From Plectosphaerella cucumerina (taxonomy: Eukaryota; Ascomycota; Sordariomycetes; Glomerellales; Plectosphaerellaceae): 64,000 nucleotides of DNA. The notes under the pieces are model-generated. The model was given only the letters and a program-made list of their open reading frames with translations. It was not told where the DNA came from and made no database searches. Below, one piece after another: positions 10,982 through 21,900 of this stretch. Position numbers and translations under genes: made by a program. Each line of letters begins with the position of its first letter. Position 1 is the first letter of the stretch. Location of the stretch: the NCBI GenBank assembly GCA_020746995.1, contig JAGPXD010000002.1:620001-684000 (forward strand), in the 5' to 3' direction.

Positions 10982-11603
10982 TCAGCCTGTGGCGAGCCCA
11001 CACAGCTTCGCGGGAGCTTCTCGTGGGAGAGGAGGGGGTGTTTGCGATGGACATGGAAATGCGCAGCGCAGCAGGCGGGCTGGGCTGTGGGAGAAGGAGA
11101 GTCGTCGAGTTGGAGAGCGTGTGGCAGATGTCTACATTTCCGCTTCTTTCGCGAGGAGCGAGCTCCAACATGGCTTGCTTCGGGTGAAATTTTAGCTTAG
11201 GGCGGCGAGACAGGCAGGGACTCGATTCTGCGACAACGACATCCCAGACAGGTCTAGTGCTTCTGCTACTATAATCTTGTCGTCTTACAAGAGATAAGAT
11301 AAGAGAGGTGCTTCCCCTCCAAACTCGGGGTCTATTTTCCACATCAACATCTTCCTCTGCCATCAGAGAATCGCCATTGAACATATCTGCGAGCCAAACC
11401 ACCCGACGAGCACTCGAATTGCCTTATGGACTCTCCCCAAGGCCTCCAGCCCGGCGTTGCATCTCGTCATTCTTGCTTCGCCACTCAGTTGGTGACTCTC
11501 GGTCTGATCCATGTGAACCAGACAGCCTGTTTGAGCCATCCAGACCTCAACCACGACTCCCGGAACTTTCGTCCTTGAGCCCTGCCACTTCGAGGACCAA
11601 GCA
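10982..11603. other. Intergenic, promoter side of TilS and upstream flank of 5S rRNA
   Basis: No convincing coding exon. The short open frames here lack family similarity. Confidence 0.5.
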
Positions 11604-11722
11604 CATACGACCACACCCATTGGAAAATACGGGATCCCGTCCGCTCTCCCATCGTCAAGCCAATGAGGGCCGGAGTAGTAGTTGGGTCGGTGACGACCAG
11701 CGAATGCCCGGTGTTGTATGTT
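11604..11722 (+). rRNA. 5S ribosomal RNA, dispersed single copy
   Basis: Begins ACATACGACC and ends GTTGTATGT, which pair as helix I. The 3' half carries the fungal 5S hallmark GTAGTTGGGTCGGTGACGAC followed by CAGCGAATGCCCGGTG, which contains the TFIIIA/box C region. A TTTTTT run directly follows and should terminate Pol III. The length of about 119 nt is normal. In Pezizomycotina 5S genes are commonly scattered singly, as here. Some positions differ from the usual fungal sequence (for example the ATTGGAAAATACGGGATCCC segment), so this may be one of several 5S isotypes or a drifting copy. Confidence 0.9.
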
Positions 11723-11726
11723 TTTT
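11721..11726 (+). terminator. Pol III terminator of the 5S gene
   Basis: Run of six T residues immediately after the 5S 3' end. Confidence 0.7.
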
Positions 11727-11780
11727 ATTCAAAATCAACTAGCTCGCAGGCGATGAACATGGTTGCTGTATTCCCCTAGA

Positions 11781-13283
11781 CTATTGTTTTGTCTTGTGTA
11801 CAGAGTGGCGGGCCTCCCAACGATTGCTGACGCTTTCCAGCTCTGCCTCCTCCTTCCCATGCAGAAAATCAGCCGTTTCCTCCCAGTAGCCGAGCTCTTC
11901 CTGAGAGACATTGTGCATTCTTTCCAGGAGCGGCCTCATGCCGAGGACGAGCTCATGAGCCGTGTGAGCCTCAAGCAGTCTCATGAGGACTGGGTTCGCT
12001 CTTTCGGGAGCTTCAGGCGCCTTGAGAAGCTCTTCTCTGGCCCATTGCCGCATGCGGGCGTGGCTCCTGATTCGCAACATCCACTTGGTGATCGGCTCCC
12101 GGTCGCAAGTGTAACAAGCGAACGGATCTGCCAGCTTGGCGATCGCCTCGGGGCCGAATCCCGAGAAACTCCGTTCCACGATCCACCTTATGATGACGAT
12201 ATTCTGGGGGCGCTGGTCTTCGCTCTGCTGGGCGTCTGTCGCCTGGTCACCGAAGATGTGGCGCAACTCCTCCAAGCTCGCAAGCCAAGCCGTTTCCGCC
12301 GCAGCCTCCTGCTTCTTCAACAGCTCTGGGACATGCTGTAAAGTTCGACCGATGCGGTTCGTCCATCCTCTTTGCTGGGCTGCATGCTCAAACAGTGCCT
12401 GGCTGCTGGAGAAGCCCATCGGCCGGTGATAGAGATGCTCTAGTATGAAGCCGTGTCCGAACAGGCATACGCCATCTGCGTTGCTTTCAAATGACTCCCC
12501 AGCAATTTCAGCGGCCAGGCCGAGGACGAAATTGAGACGTCTCTTCTGGGGAATCTGCCTGGGCTTAGATCGTTTGGTCCCCATATCACCAGAGCTCGCG
12601 GGGATGGTCTTGTTGGCACTGTCGTGCTCGGGCGGAAGCCTCTCATCCACGACGGGGGGTCGATGGTCATAGAACGGTCCGATGGATTCGAGCATCTCAA
12701 ACTGGTCCGCCTCTACTTTTGTGGTCTCGAGACCGGTTGTGGTCGGAAATCCGTCACTCTGAAATGCAGGAGTCGATTCGTCTCCATGACATTCTCTGAG
12801 GTACCGTAGGAAGATCGATTTGCCGACAGCCGATGGCCTCATCCCAGCAGGCAGGTGGCTATTTGTTGGGAGAGTGCTTGCGGTGGATTCGTCAAGAAGC
12901 ACTTCTTCTGTGACAGACTTGGTATCGTCGGGCTCGTCGGGCTTCAACACCGGCGCTCGGGTGTCTTTCATTGAGGTTTCTTGCCTACTGCTGACGATGA
13001 AAATGGTACGCCCATCATCCGGCTTGATCTCCTTCTTGAAGCCGCGGGACTTGCGTAGCTTCAGCCAAACACTTCTGTTCAGAAACCGCGTCTGGGCCTT
13101 GCTGGTCGGTTCGAAAACGTGCGCCTCTGCGAGTTCTGATTCCCATGATGAGGCGACGACAACATGTATTTTGCAACACTTGGTGCTCCGGATGACCAGT
13201 CCCAGGGTGGGTAAATCGTTCGGTTTGTCTCCTGCTTCGATGGACCCAACAGCAGACTGCGAGACAGAGGGGTCGCCCGCCAT
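11781..13283 (-). CDS. Hypothetical 500-aa protein, family not recognised
   Basis: Single uninterrupted frame of 500 aa; the start is the first ATG (MAGDPSVSQSAVG). No signal peptide or membrane segment is visible. The N-terminal 100 residues contain strand-like stretches (GLVIRSTKCCKIHVVVASSW, GRTIFIVSSRQ). Residues about 100-220 look disordered and rich in Asp, Glu, Ser and Pro, with a basic patch KRSKPRQIPQKRRLNF. The C-terminal half is helical, with FACYTCDREP (one CxxC) and a final helix-rich block, LLEAHTAHELVLGMRPLLER. Codon use is less GC-biased than in the housekeeping neighbours, fitting an accessory gene. The ORF continues to within 60 bp of the 5S terminator, tail to tail. Function is unknown. 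Confidence 0.7.
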   Translation of the reverse strand: MAGDPSVSQSAVGSIEAGDKPNDLPTLGLVIRSTKCCKIHVVVASSWESELAEAHVFEPTSKAQTRFLNRSVWLKLRKSRGFKKEIKPDDGRTIFIVSSRQETSMKDTRAPVLKPDEPDDTKSVTEEVLLDESTASTLPTNSHLPAGMRPSAVGKSIFLRYLRECHGDESTPAFQSDGFPTTTGLETTKVEADQFEMLESIGPFYDHRPPVVDERLPPEHDSANKTIPASSGDMGTKRSKPRQIPQKRRLNFVLGLAAEIAGESFESNADGVCLFGHGFILEHLYHRPMGFSSSQALFEHAAQQRGWTNRIGRTLQHVPELLKKQEAAAETAWLASLEELRHIFGDQATDAQQSEDQRPQNIVIIRWIVERSFSGFGPEAIAKLADPFACYTCDREPITKWMLRIRSHARMRQWAREELLKAPEAPERANPVLMRLLEAHTAHELVLGMRPLLERMHNVSQEELGYWEETADFLHGKEEAELESVSNRWEARHSVHKTKQ

Positions 13284-14080
13284 TGTAACCTGGAATTGAA
13301 GTTGAGCGAAGCAATCTTAGCCGTTCTGATGCCGTTCGAGATGAATGCGGTAGCTCATGTAGAAGTTCCAAAGGAACGACTTTCGCCTCAGAAAGGCAAC
13401 CAGATTAGGCAACCTCTTTTGTATTGTACTGCTTCTCATCCAATCATTCCTCCGCTGTAAGCCCTGTTGTCCGATTGTCACGCAAGGTCACGGAACTTCT
13501 CATCCCTACTGCAGGCAGGTCAGGCTGCCACCCCAAGTTCAGCTCCAGTCCCCCACACTCATGCAGCGCCTCCATCGCCTACTGATCCCTGTTCCGCGCG
13601 CGTGCTGCTGTCGTCACAGCCCATACGTTCGGGCTTGGCAGGGCGAACTGCTGGTTGTGTCGCATCGATTGACTGGGCAACCTTCTGCAGGGCGTTCCAT
13701 GGATCTTCTCGGCTCGATTGACGGAGGTATTGGCTGAGAGGATCACAAGATCCCTGTTCCTCGGGGAGGCTTGACAAAGCCAGCGTGGTATGGCTTTTTG
13801 ATGGTTTGTTTGATGTCATCGTGAATGGCTGGTGGTGGTCGGTCAATGCAACACTCATTATTGAAATGGCTCAGTATCTAGGGACGATTCTCACATTATG
13901 GCAACGAATATGTCTTCAGCTCGGGAAGATCTGAGGTATAGACAGCAACTTCTATCAACTGAGGACAGTGCTCCAAGATATATATGCATCGATGCCGCAG
14001 TACCTTCCAACCCGCCAGAGTCCTTCCTGATGGAAACTTCAACAAGGTTTTCGTTGCATCGCAACGTCGTTGCGACCTGG
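13284..14080. other. Intergenic, no supported gene
   Basis: Contains a 99-codon minus-strand frame (13858-13559) without family features, low confidence. Otherwise nothing distinctive. Confidence 0.4.
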
Positions 14081-14428
14081 TTGGTGGCCCATCTCTGTGT
14101 TCGAGATGCCACAGGTGGCCCAAAAGTCTTGAGGACGTTGGTTGTGCTAATGTCTTCCCGACTGGTGGCCCAGGATAGGCTTGCCTTGCCGTGCCACCAG
14201 GAGGCGCAGCAAGTATCATGACAGGTGCAGCCTCAGTGTGTGTGGTTGGTGGCCCAAAACCCCCTCTCGAACTTTGTGATGACTTCAGACACATCCAGAT
14301 GTTGTAAGCGCTGCAGGTCATGTACACTTCGTCATGATTGGTGGCCCAGCACAGGATGCCAACCTCGGAGGCCTGCCTTACCTGCGCAGCCCGCTGGCGA
14401 TATCGGACGGCACTCCATTGGTGGCCCA
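14081..14428. promoter_or_regulatory. Cluster of six GGTGGCCCA motifs upstream of the C2H2 gene
   Basis: GGTGGCCCA recurs at about 14083, 14114, 14164, 14248, 14340 and 14420, all on the plus strand; four copies extend to TTGGTGGCCCA. The surrounding sequence is not repeated, so these are not a minisatellite. They lie 0.4-0.7 kb before the C2H2 zinc-finger coding exon, compatible with a multi-site regulatory region. The binding factor is unknown. Confidence 0.5.
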
Positions 14429-14670
14429 GATCCCAACCCCTGCCCTCCTCAGCTGTGAGCCCAAGTCATTCCAGGTTCAGGTACATCTTCACCGTAGATA
14501 ATTTCCAGCACGTGCAGCACGTGAAGGCAAGGTAGTAATACTAAGGCACACCCCCGTACCAACAACCACAAGATTCCCAGCTCTTCCCCTGCCCCGCTGC
14601 TCTCCGACCCAAGGAGGGAGTTGGCAGTCGTGAGCGGCCTTCGTGCCCAACCGGAGTCAACTTTCAGCAA

Positions 14671-14737
14671 GTAAGTGCTCTGGCAGACGTCTGTTTTTCA
14701 AAAGATGCACTGAACTAATTGATTCGTGCGCCCATAG
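14671..14737 (+). other. Possible intron in the leader of the C2H2 gene
   Basis: GTAAGT at 14671 and CCCATAG ending at 14737, with CTAAT in between, make a good fungal intron. An alternative acceptor, TTTCAG at 14814, would instead join an upstream open frame (about 14546-14670) in phase to the zinc-finger exon. Confidence 0.35.
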
Positions 14738-14814
14738 GTCACCACCGCCCCTGAGAAGGGGCGACAGAAATCTCGGACCGACACGATGATCATCGCATAA
14801 GGACGGACATTTCA

Positions 14815-15992
14815 GGGGACCTCTGGTCCCTAGATAGCGCACCGCCGAGCAGTGGTGTCGAGTTCGATGTTGGGGATGCGGCGTTCGGCGGCACATCAAG
14901 CTTGGGGTCGGCCATTTGGCCATCCTGCTTTGGTGTCGGCCAGGATACCGTCTATCCCGCCTCGCCCGGCCCATTTTCTTTTCCAGCTTCCGTTCCATGG
15001 TCACGATACACATCAAAATTTTGTTTTCTTCAGGAGGAGTCTTCTTCTTTCTCACACTTCTCCAACGCTTCTCCTGCTTCTGGTGTCGATGAGGCCACGC
15101 CGTCTCAATGGCTCCGTCCCGAGGATCTGGACTTCACCCCCGATGAGACCCTCAGTTTCAACATACTATGCCATGGAATATGGGAAGCCAACACACGACA
15201 AAACGAGACGACTTTAATGCATCCAGGCTCTTTGGAACCCCCCGAGCCTGTCTCGCTCACAGAACAGACGGGGATACCTCGCAAAGACAACCCACCTTCA
15301 GCCTCGCCAGGTCCCAATCAGTTCTCCGTTCCATCGTTGTTCATGCCGATCAAAGAGGGGCCACCGCCGTTCTCGCCCTCGTTGGCCATGTCGAAATCCA
15401 TATCCACATCATCACACTTCCTCACTCCCGGGCTGTCCTACTCACAGGACTCGCCCTCGTCCTTGTCTCAGATGTCCCTGGTTACCCCAACAACACGCAA
15501 AATTCTTCCACAAAAGCAGAGCAGCCGTTTTGTATGCACAGTGCAAGGGTGTTCGGTCGTGCTGCGGACCAAATCGGAACAACGGTACGTTTCTTGTGTG
15601 TACCTCATTCTACCTACCTTGCTGACAGGGCCAGTGAACACGCCAAATCTCACAACAAGAAGTTTGCCTGCGACATAGGGGATTGTAGGCAGGCTTTCAC
15701 TTCCAGGAAAGACTTGAACAGGCACAAGAACAAGTCTGGGGCCCACCTGAACAGTAGCACGCTGGTCTTCTGCTGTGCATGTGGCTACCGCACCCCTCGG
15801 GATGACCACCATCGCACCCACATTCTTGAGTCCTGCAAAATACAACTCGAGAAGACACCAAGCCTTGCATTCACTTGTAAGTGTGGCCACGAGGAACATG
15901 GAGTGCCCGAGCACATGGACCATCTCGAGTCCTGCCACACCACGACCATCAAACCGAAGCAATCCAGGCAAGCGAAGCGGAGAAGATCCTGA
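14815..15992 (+). CDS. C2H2 zinc-finger protein (5' end unresolved)
   Basis: Coding exons 14815-15584 and 15629-15992 join across a 44-nt intron (GTACGT...GACAG); the first is open from after TTTCAG at 14814 but has no suitable early ATG, so a 5' exon is missing. The 378-aa visible part has an acidic/Ser/Pro-rich N-terminal region (WLRPEDLDFTPDETLSFN), then FVCTVQGC...EHAKSH and FACDIGDCRQAF...LNRHKNKSGAH, two C2H2 fingers; the splice lies inside the first. Two less regular Cys/His blocks follow (FCCACGYRTPRDDHHRTH; FTCKCGHEEHGV...HLESCH), and the protein ends in a basic tail KQSRQAKRRRS, a likely nuclear localisation signal. This fits a DNA-binding regulator; targets are unknown. Confidence 0.78.
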
Positions 15993-16540
15993 CACCCCAA
16001 AAAGCCGAGGAGACAGCAACGTCAACCTCAGCATCAGCATCATCGACAGAAACCCACAAAAAACACAACCAGCTTTCATTTATTTCATCTATTTCTTCTT
16101 GACCTAACCGAACGAAGCAACCTGGAGAAGAGATGCAGACGCGGAAACCTTTCTGGGACTAGAACCCCTGGACATCTGAAATATTGGATGATCGATCAAT
16201 ACTTCACGTAGACTCGACTTCAACCTGCATCGCAAGCGACACTGAAACACATCACCACCACTACGACTCCCTTGGGTACCTGAAAGTATGCCTGATTCTG
16301 TTTGACGGCCAAGTTGATCTTCCCGAGCTAAGATGTTCCCAGCATCGAGACATATCTCACTTCGGCGCGCTCCGAAATATCTGTGCGTGCTGGCCACAGT
16401 CCTATGAAGATCCGCGCGCCGGGCTTTTTTGCCCGGGCAGCGGTACTAATCCCTGCATCCTAGGGTTTGCCACGCCTGGAGACAGTAGTCACTGTCCTCT
16501 CCACGCTGGTTCTAAGCCAGGCACTTGAACCTTGTCCACT
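15993..16540. other. Intergenic, 3' flank of the C2H2 gene
   Basis: Lower GC than the flanks. Contains a GC-rich hairpin (GCCGGGC, T-run, GCCCGGGC) near 16421-16440. No convincing gene. Confidence 0.4.
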
Positions 16541-17042
16541 ATGGAGGCCGCCCGCTTGGTAGTAGGAGAGTTACCCTCCACAAGAAAGAGTATCGGTTCA
16601 TTTTTCAACCTGGTAGCAGCGGTCCTCGACAAATTGTAAGTCCAGGCCCATTACGAATTTATTGTGTGACTGACCTTACTGACGCTTGCACATGAGTAAA
16701 CCTCTTGAGTTGCAAGGCATAGGAGAGAAGTTCAGGCACATGCCCTTTTACGATCTCCTGGAACTCTTAGCCAGTGGTACGATCCAGATCCTGCACCAGT
16801 ACCAGTGCAAGTACCATTACCAGTTTCCCCGGTGCCAAGTCCTGGCGGCTATCCTATGGGATGTCAGGGCTGGCGCAGCTTTCCTACGGGATGTCAAGGC
16901 GCGATGCTTAAGCAAAGTCGACGTCTACTTGACAGAATGGGCTGTACCCGACTTAGCAGCAAGCCTGAGGGGGGATGAACACCTTATGACGCTGTGTTCT
17001 TCCCCATCAATGGCTCGAGCCCATGGCTCGCCTGATCACTGA
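16541..17042 (+). CDS. Weak candidate small gene, unrecognised
   Basis: Candidate exons 16541-16635 and 16697-17042 join across a 61-nt intron (GTAAGT...ATGAG) with two CTGAC-like branch sites, giving 146 aa. The splice bridges AAVLDK to FKPLELQGIGEKF and gives a leucine-rich helical stretch (MPFYDLLELLASGTIQIL) followed by a short imperfect repeat (ILWDVRAGAAFLRDVKA). I recognise no family. The region has lower GC than its neighbours, so it may be a remnant or chance frame. The good splice donor is the main support. Confidence 0.3.
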
Positions 17043-17724
17043 CGAAGGTTGTTGAGGCCGGGCAACCGGCTAACACAACCCCCGTCCCATTGCGGGTTGT
17101 CATTCAATGGTTTCTTTATACGTTGTCCCTCTCACACCCATGCATTGGGACGGAGTTGACTTGGGGCTTGTTCCTGACATCAGGGGTTCCGTTGGAGGAC
17201 TTGGAGGAGGAGGACCGAAGGAATGTGAGAGGACAGACGCGTGTCCCTCGACAGCCTCACATCTCGGTATCAGGAGCCCACTGGGCATCTGATGACGGGA
17301 GCAGAGGAGGAAGAGATGTAGGAGGGATACGTTTGGAGGGGAGGGATATGTTTGGAGGAGGATGAGATGGTGGAGGAGTACGTTTGGATGTTTTGGAAGC
17401 AGTCGTTCTCGGTACTTATCTACCTGGCCGAAGTTTTCCCGACCGACCCCTGACATCAATCAATCGTGACTTTATCTCCCGGCGACCTTAGCTTAGCTCG
17501 GAGCACGCGACAAGCTCCTCCGAGTCCGAGGCCCCGGCACTTTTTCCCTCCCTCATCTCGACCTCCGACCGCCGACCGAAACCCCTCCCTCCACCTCGCG
17601 CCCTCCAGCAATGCGCCCCTCGACGCTCTAGCACAAAACCCTCAGCGGCACCGGGCCCTGAAACCTCCCTCCCTCCGTCCGAAAAACAGAAGCCGCCTCT
17701 CTCTCGTGTCTCGCCGCCGCCGCC
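17043..17724. other. Promoter and leader region of the SAM carrier gene
   Basis: Contains an inverted repeat (ACAACCC / GGGTTGT, 17075-17100), a short GA-rich stretch in which an ATACGTTTGGA-like word recurs three times (17325-17390), then a C-rich leader before the ATG at 17725. Confidence 0.45.
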
Positions 17725-18603
17725 ATGTCGTCCACCTCCAACCCCCCCTTCACCACGGCCCTCATCGCCGGCGGCCTGGCCGGCACGACCGTCGACCTCT
17801 CCCTCTTCCCCCTCGACACCCTCAAGACCCGCCTCCAGTCCCGCGCCGGCTTCTTCCCCTCGGGCGGCTTCTCCGGCATCTACCGCGGCGTCGGCTCCGC
17901 CATCATCGGCTCCTCCCCCGGCGCCGCCCTCTTCTTCTGCACCTACGAGCGCACAAAATCCCTCCTCCGCCAACAGCGCGCCGGCGCCTCCAGCCCCCCC
18001 TCGCGCGCCCGCGAGGCCGCCGAGCACATGCTCGCAGGCTCCCTCGGCGAGATCGCCGCCTGCTCCGTCCGCGTCCCCACAGAGGTCGTCAAGCAGCGCG
18101 CCCAGGCCGGCCAGCACTCGGGCTCCTCTGCCCAGGCCCTGCGCTCCATTCTCTCGCTGCGCGCCTCGGCGGGATTCGGCGCCATGTGGCGCGAGCTATA
18201 CCGCGGCTGGGGCATCACCGTTATGCGCGAGGTGCCCTTTACAATTATTCAATTCCCCATTTGGGAGCGTCTCAAGGCCTGGGGCCGCGCCCGCAGGGCT
18301 CGCAAGTCGGGCACCACCGTCGAGACCGAGGTCGGTGCTGTCGAGAGCGCCGCCTACGGCAGTCTCTCCGGCGCCATCGCTGCCGCCAGCACTACACCGC
18401 TCGACGTCCTCAAGACTCGCATCATGCTGTCAGAGAAGAAGGTTAGGGTCGGCGAAGTGGTCAAGAGCGTCCTGCGCGAGGAAGGCTGGAGGGCATTCTT
18501 CAAGGGCACCGTCCCGCGCGTTACATGGATCAGCATCGGCGGCGCCATCTTCCTCGGCAGCTACCAGTTCACCGTCAACACCCTGACCGGCGGACAGGTG
18601 TGA
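17725..18603 (+). CDS. pet8: Mitochondrial S-adenosylmethionine carrier
   Basis: Intronless, 292 aa, the normal size for the mitochondrial carrier family. Three repeats are visible, each with a carrier signature: FPLDTLKTRLQ (about residues 29-39), RVPTEVVKQRAQ (about 117-128) and TPLDVLKTRIM (about 220-230). The second signature with R-V-P-T-E in place of P-x-D/E is characteristic of SAM carriers (yeast Pet8/Sam5, human SLC25A26). YRGWGITVMREVPFTIIQFP and FKGTVPRVTWISIGGAIF fit the same group. The protein sits in the inner membrane and exchanges cytosolic SAM for matrix S-adenosylhomocysteine, supplying mitochondrial methylation and biotin/lipoate synthesis. Confidence 0.92.
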   Translation: MSSTSNPPFTTALIAGGLAGTTVDLSLFPLDTLKTRLQSRAGFFPSGGFSGIYRGVGSAIIGSSPGAALFFCTYERTKSLLRQQRAGASSPPSRAREAAEHMLAGSLGEIAACSVRVPTEVVKQRAQAGQHSGSSAQALRSILSLRASAGFGAMWRELYRGWGITVMREVPFTIIQFPIWERLKAWGRARRARKSGTTVETEVGAVESAAYGSLSGAIAAASTTPLDVLKTRIMLSEKKVRVGEVVKSVLREEGWRAFFKGTVPRVTWISIGGAIFLGSYQFTVNTLTGGQV

Positions 18604-18927
18604 GTGAGCAGACAGCACCAAGCCACCGCTTCAAAATCCCACTACGCGCGAGCAAGCCAAGCACGAAAGTATACATTCGACGGGCTGCACAGCGCGCCTC
18701 ATCTTGTATCAACACTGACAGCCGCCGGGCCGAGATGGTCACGGCCGGCAGGCGGACGTCTTTCGCCATGTACATTAAAGCGCCTGCCTCATGCAGAGGC
18801 CGCGCGAGGGCATATGACATGTAGCCCTTCTGGAATAGATAAATGATAGACCGGATAACGTAGACATGGAAAAGGCCTAAACGCTTCATGTGCACCGCAC
18901 GCCCCCCTTTCTCTCTACAAGCCCTCA
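18604..18927. other. Convergent 3' region
   Basis: Lies between the stops of the SAM carrier and the WDR48-like gene. No gene seen; presumably holds both 3' UTRs. Confidence 0.5.
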
Positions 18928-21900
18928 TCATGCCGTAGCTGTCGCTGTGCCCGTAGCGGCGGCGGGTGGTGGCGCTGCCTCGGACGATTCGGACGATTCC
19001 TCGGTCTGCTCGGGCTCCGACAGGGGCGGCGGCGGAGGCGGCGCCTTCTTGATCTCTTTGCGACCGTTGGCCTTGTAGTAGAGCATGATGTCGCTGCCAC
19101 CCTTCCAGATGTGCGCGCGCAACGTGGCGAGGGTGAGTGTCTCGGGCAGTTTCTGTCACTTCAGTCAGCACCAATATGAACCCTCATGGAATCGGAATGG
19201 CGACTCACCATGTCGTTGCAGTAGAGCTCCAGGTACTCCTCAGGCTTCAGTGCGTTCGGGTCGGGCTCCTCCGGCTGCGGCTCGATTCTCTCGGCGATGT
19301 ACGCCAGGATCTTCTTGACGCGTAGCATGCGGTTAGCATTCAGCCGGTTGTTGCCGTCCGTAACTGCGAGGTCCGGCAGGTCCTTGTCCCAGGGGTGCAG
19401 CACGAAAGACACCTTGACCGGGTCCTTCAGCGGGATCTGGTTCTGCAGAAGAACGTCGCCCAGCCACATGGGACCTCGCTGCTCGATGACGTCCGTGTCC
19501 TTGCCGACAGTCTCGACTGTGCCCTGGTACAGATTGGCGCTTCCGCCAGACGTCTCCTCCTGGATGAAGACCTTGGTGCTGGGTGACAACTTGAGCACCG
19601 GCGTGTCGTTTGGCAGGCTGGGCGTGATCTTGGTCTCGACAAGAACGTCCGGGGACTCGGCCAGGATCTTCTCGTACTCGTTGCGGATCTTCTGGATCAC
19701 GCCAAAGAAGCTGTCGTCGACCTCCTTCTCGTGCGTAGACGATGACTCCGAGTCCTCGGCCTTCTCCTCCACTACCACGGGCTTCTCCGTATTTGTTGAT
19801 GCCGAGCGTCCCAGCTTCTTAGTGCCGAACGACATGCCCATGCCCATACGGAACTTCTTCTTACCAAATGGCGTGCTGGGTGACTTGCCGTTGGTTGCGT
19901 CCTTCTCCTTTTCTTTTTCCTTCTCCTTGCCCGCCTCGGGCCCGGGCGACTTGACTTCCGTCGCAGCCGCCTCGGCGGCCGGAGTGGCGGGTGTGGCGGC
20001 GGTCTTGGAACCTTCTATGCCAAAGGCGCTCGAGAAGTAGTCGTCGGTTGAAGGGCGCCCCGCATGCGAGGACCTCTTCTCCAGGGGGCTCATTGGCGTC
20101 GTGACTGCCCCCTCAGGCACGTCAGCAAGCCGCGTGCCAGGGGTCGCCATGCCGATCGCCAGTCCCGGCGTCGTGGGGTGGGTGCCGTTAGCGCGGGGTG
20201 TCGTGGACGATTCCGAATTCTCGAAGCCGGCGTATTGCGGCGGGAGCTCTATGGACATCGGGGGGTTGGCCCTCGCCGCGGCCTGCCTCTTTTCCACTGC
20301 CTCGTTGAGCTTCTGGCGATACGCTTCATCGCGCTTGATCTGCTCGTCGATGACGCCGGCAAACAGGTACCGCAGGATCCACTTGCCCAGGTTGACTTCA
20401 TCATGTTAGCAATGTCGTCGCTTCATGATTATGATCACTCACTTCGTTGATCGTCTCGGAAGTCTCCAGACTCTTCTGCACCAAGCTCGTCGGCGTACAT
20501 TTCGGCATCGAAACAGTTGTACGGCTCGAGTACAACCGTCAGACTGCCAGAACTGGTGTCGATCGAGCACCATGGCGCGACAGCCTCGAGTGTGTTGACC
20601 TCGGGCTCGACGTCCTCCAGATGACGCTTGCCGAAGCTCTTGATGGCTTCACACTGTTGTCCTGTCAATTCTGAGAGCATATCGCCCGCGTTTCGCCTGA
20701 CTTACCCTGATCAGATCCCACAGAAGAACATCGCCGGCCGTGTCAAGCGTCAAGACTCGTCTCCTATCGTTCAAGAGCTTGTGCTTGACCAGACCGAACT
20801 GGCCCTCAATGGTCTCTGCCGGCAGGTGGTAGATGGGCTCCGGGGCGTAGGTTGCAGGATCCACCAGAACCTCAGATCCCTTCCTTCCGCTCGCGGCCCC
20901 GAGGGTCGTGGCGTCCGCGTCGCGAGTGACGAGTGACGGGAACGTGGCCGTGTTGGAGATTTTCAGGATGGCCTTGGCCGGGATCTCCTTGTTCTCGGTC
21001 TTCTCCGCGCCGGCCTCGGGCTGGGGAGGGGGCGGCGACGAAGGTCCCCTAGCGCGCGAAGTGGCCGTGGACGAGGCGCGATGGCGGCGATAGGGTTCGG
21101 GAAGCTGAATATCGTTGCTCGTGTCGACATTGGGCCACCTGTTGATGGAGGACGTCGACGTGGCGGTCCAGATGTAGTCGCCGGCAGCAACAATCTTCGT
21201 GATACTACCATGCTCCTGGGCAATGGCAAGAGACAGACCGTCATCCATGTCCTCGAGGGAGCCACGGACGTCTGTCTTGGCAACCATGCCGGAGCGATCA
21301 CTGCTGTAGAAGACACCTAGATTGGGGTCTTCCGAGAAGAGTGACCAGACGCTGTCGTTGTGCATGGTAAAGGTGTACATGCAGCGACCGGCGGTTACAC
21401 TCCAGACCTTGACCGTCTGGTCGGAGCTTGCGGTCATGATGGTGTCGCCCGACTCGCTCAGCAGAATGGACCGCACGTTGTCCGTGTGGCCGACGAACTT
21501 TGTGATGCTGTTGCCAGTCCTGGGGTCCCAGAGGCGCACGCTCGACTCGGGGCCACCGCTCGCCATGATGCGGGGACCGACGCTGAGGGCGTATACGGAG
21601 CCCTTTTCGGCAATCTCCTCGCCCTTGACATCAATCTCGAGGGTCTTGCCGCCGCCGTTGATGTCCCAGAGGAAGATCTTGCGGTCGAGGCCGCCAGAGG
21701 CAACCCAGTTGGTGGCCGAGCCGGGGGGCGGCGTAGCGACGCACTTGACATAGTCGGCGTGCTCGCCAATGGTGACGGCATCCTGCTGGGTCTCCGAGTG
21801 CGGTCTCCAGACCTTGACCGTAAGGTCTGACGAGGCCGTGACGAGTGCGGTATTGTTGTGCGCAAGCACGATGTCGTTGATCCAATGGGTGTGGGCCTGG

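Noticed and set aside
13559..13858. 99-codon minus-strand frame
   Set aside because: Polar, no recognisable feature, no splice partners; kept only as a remote possibility.
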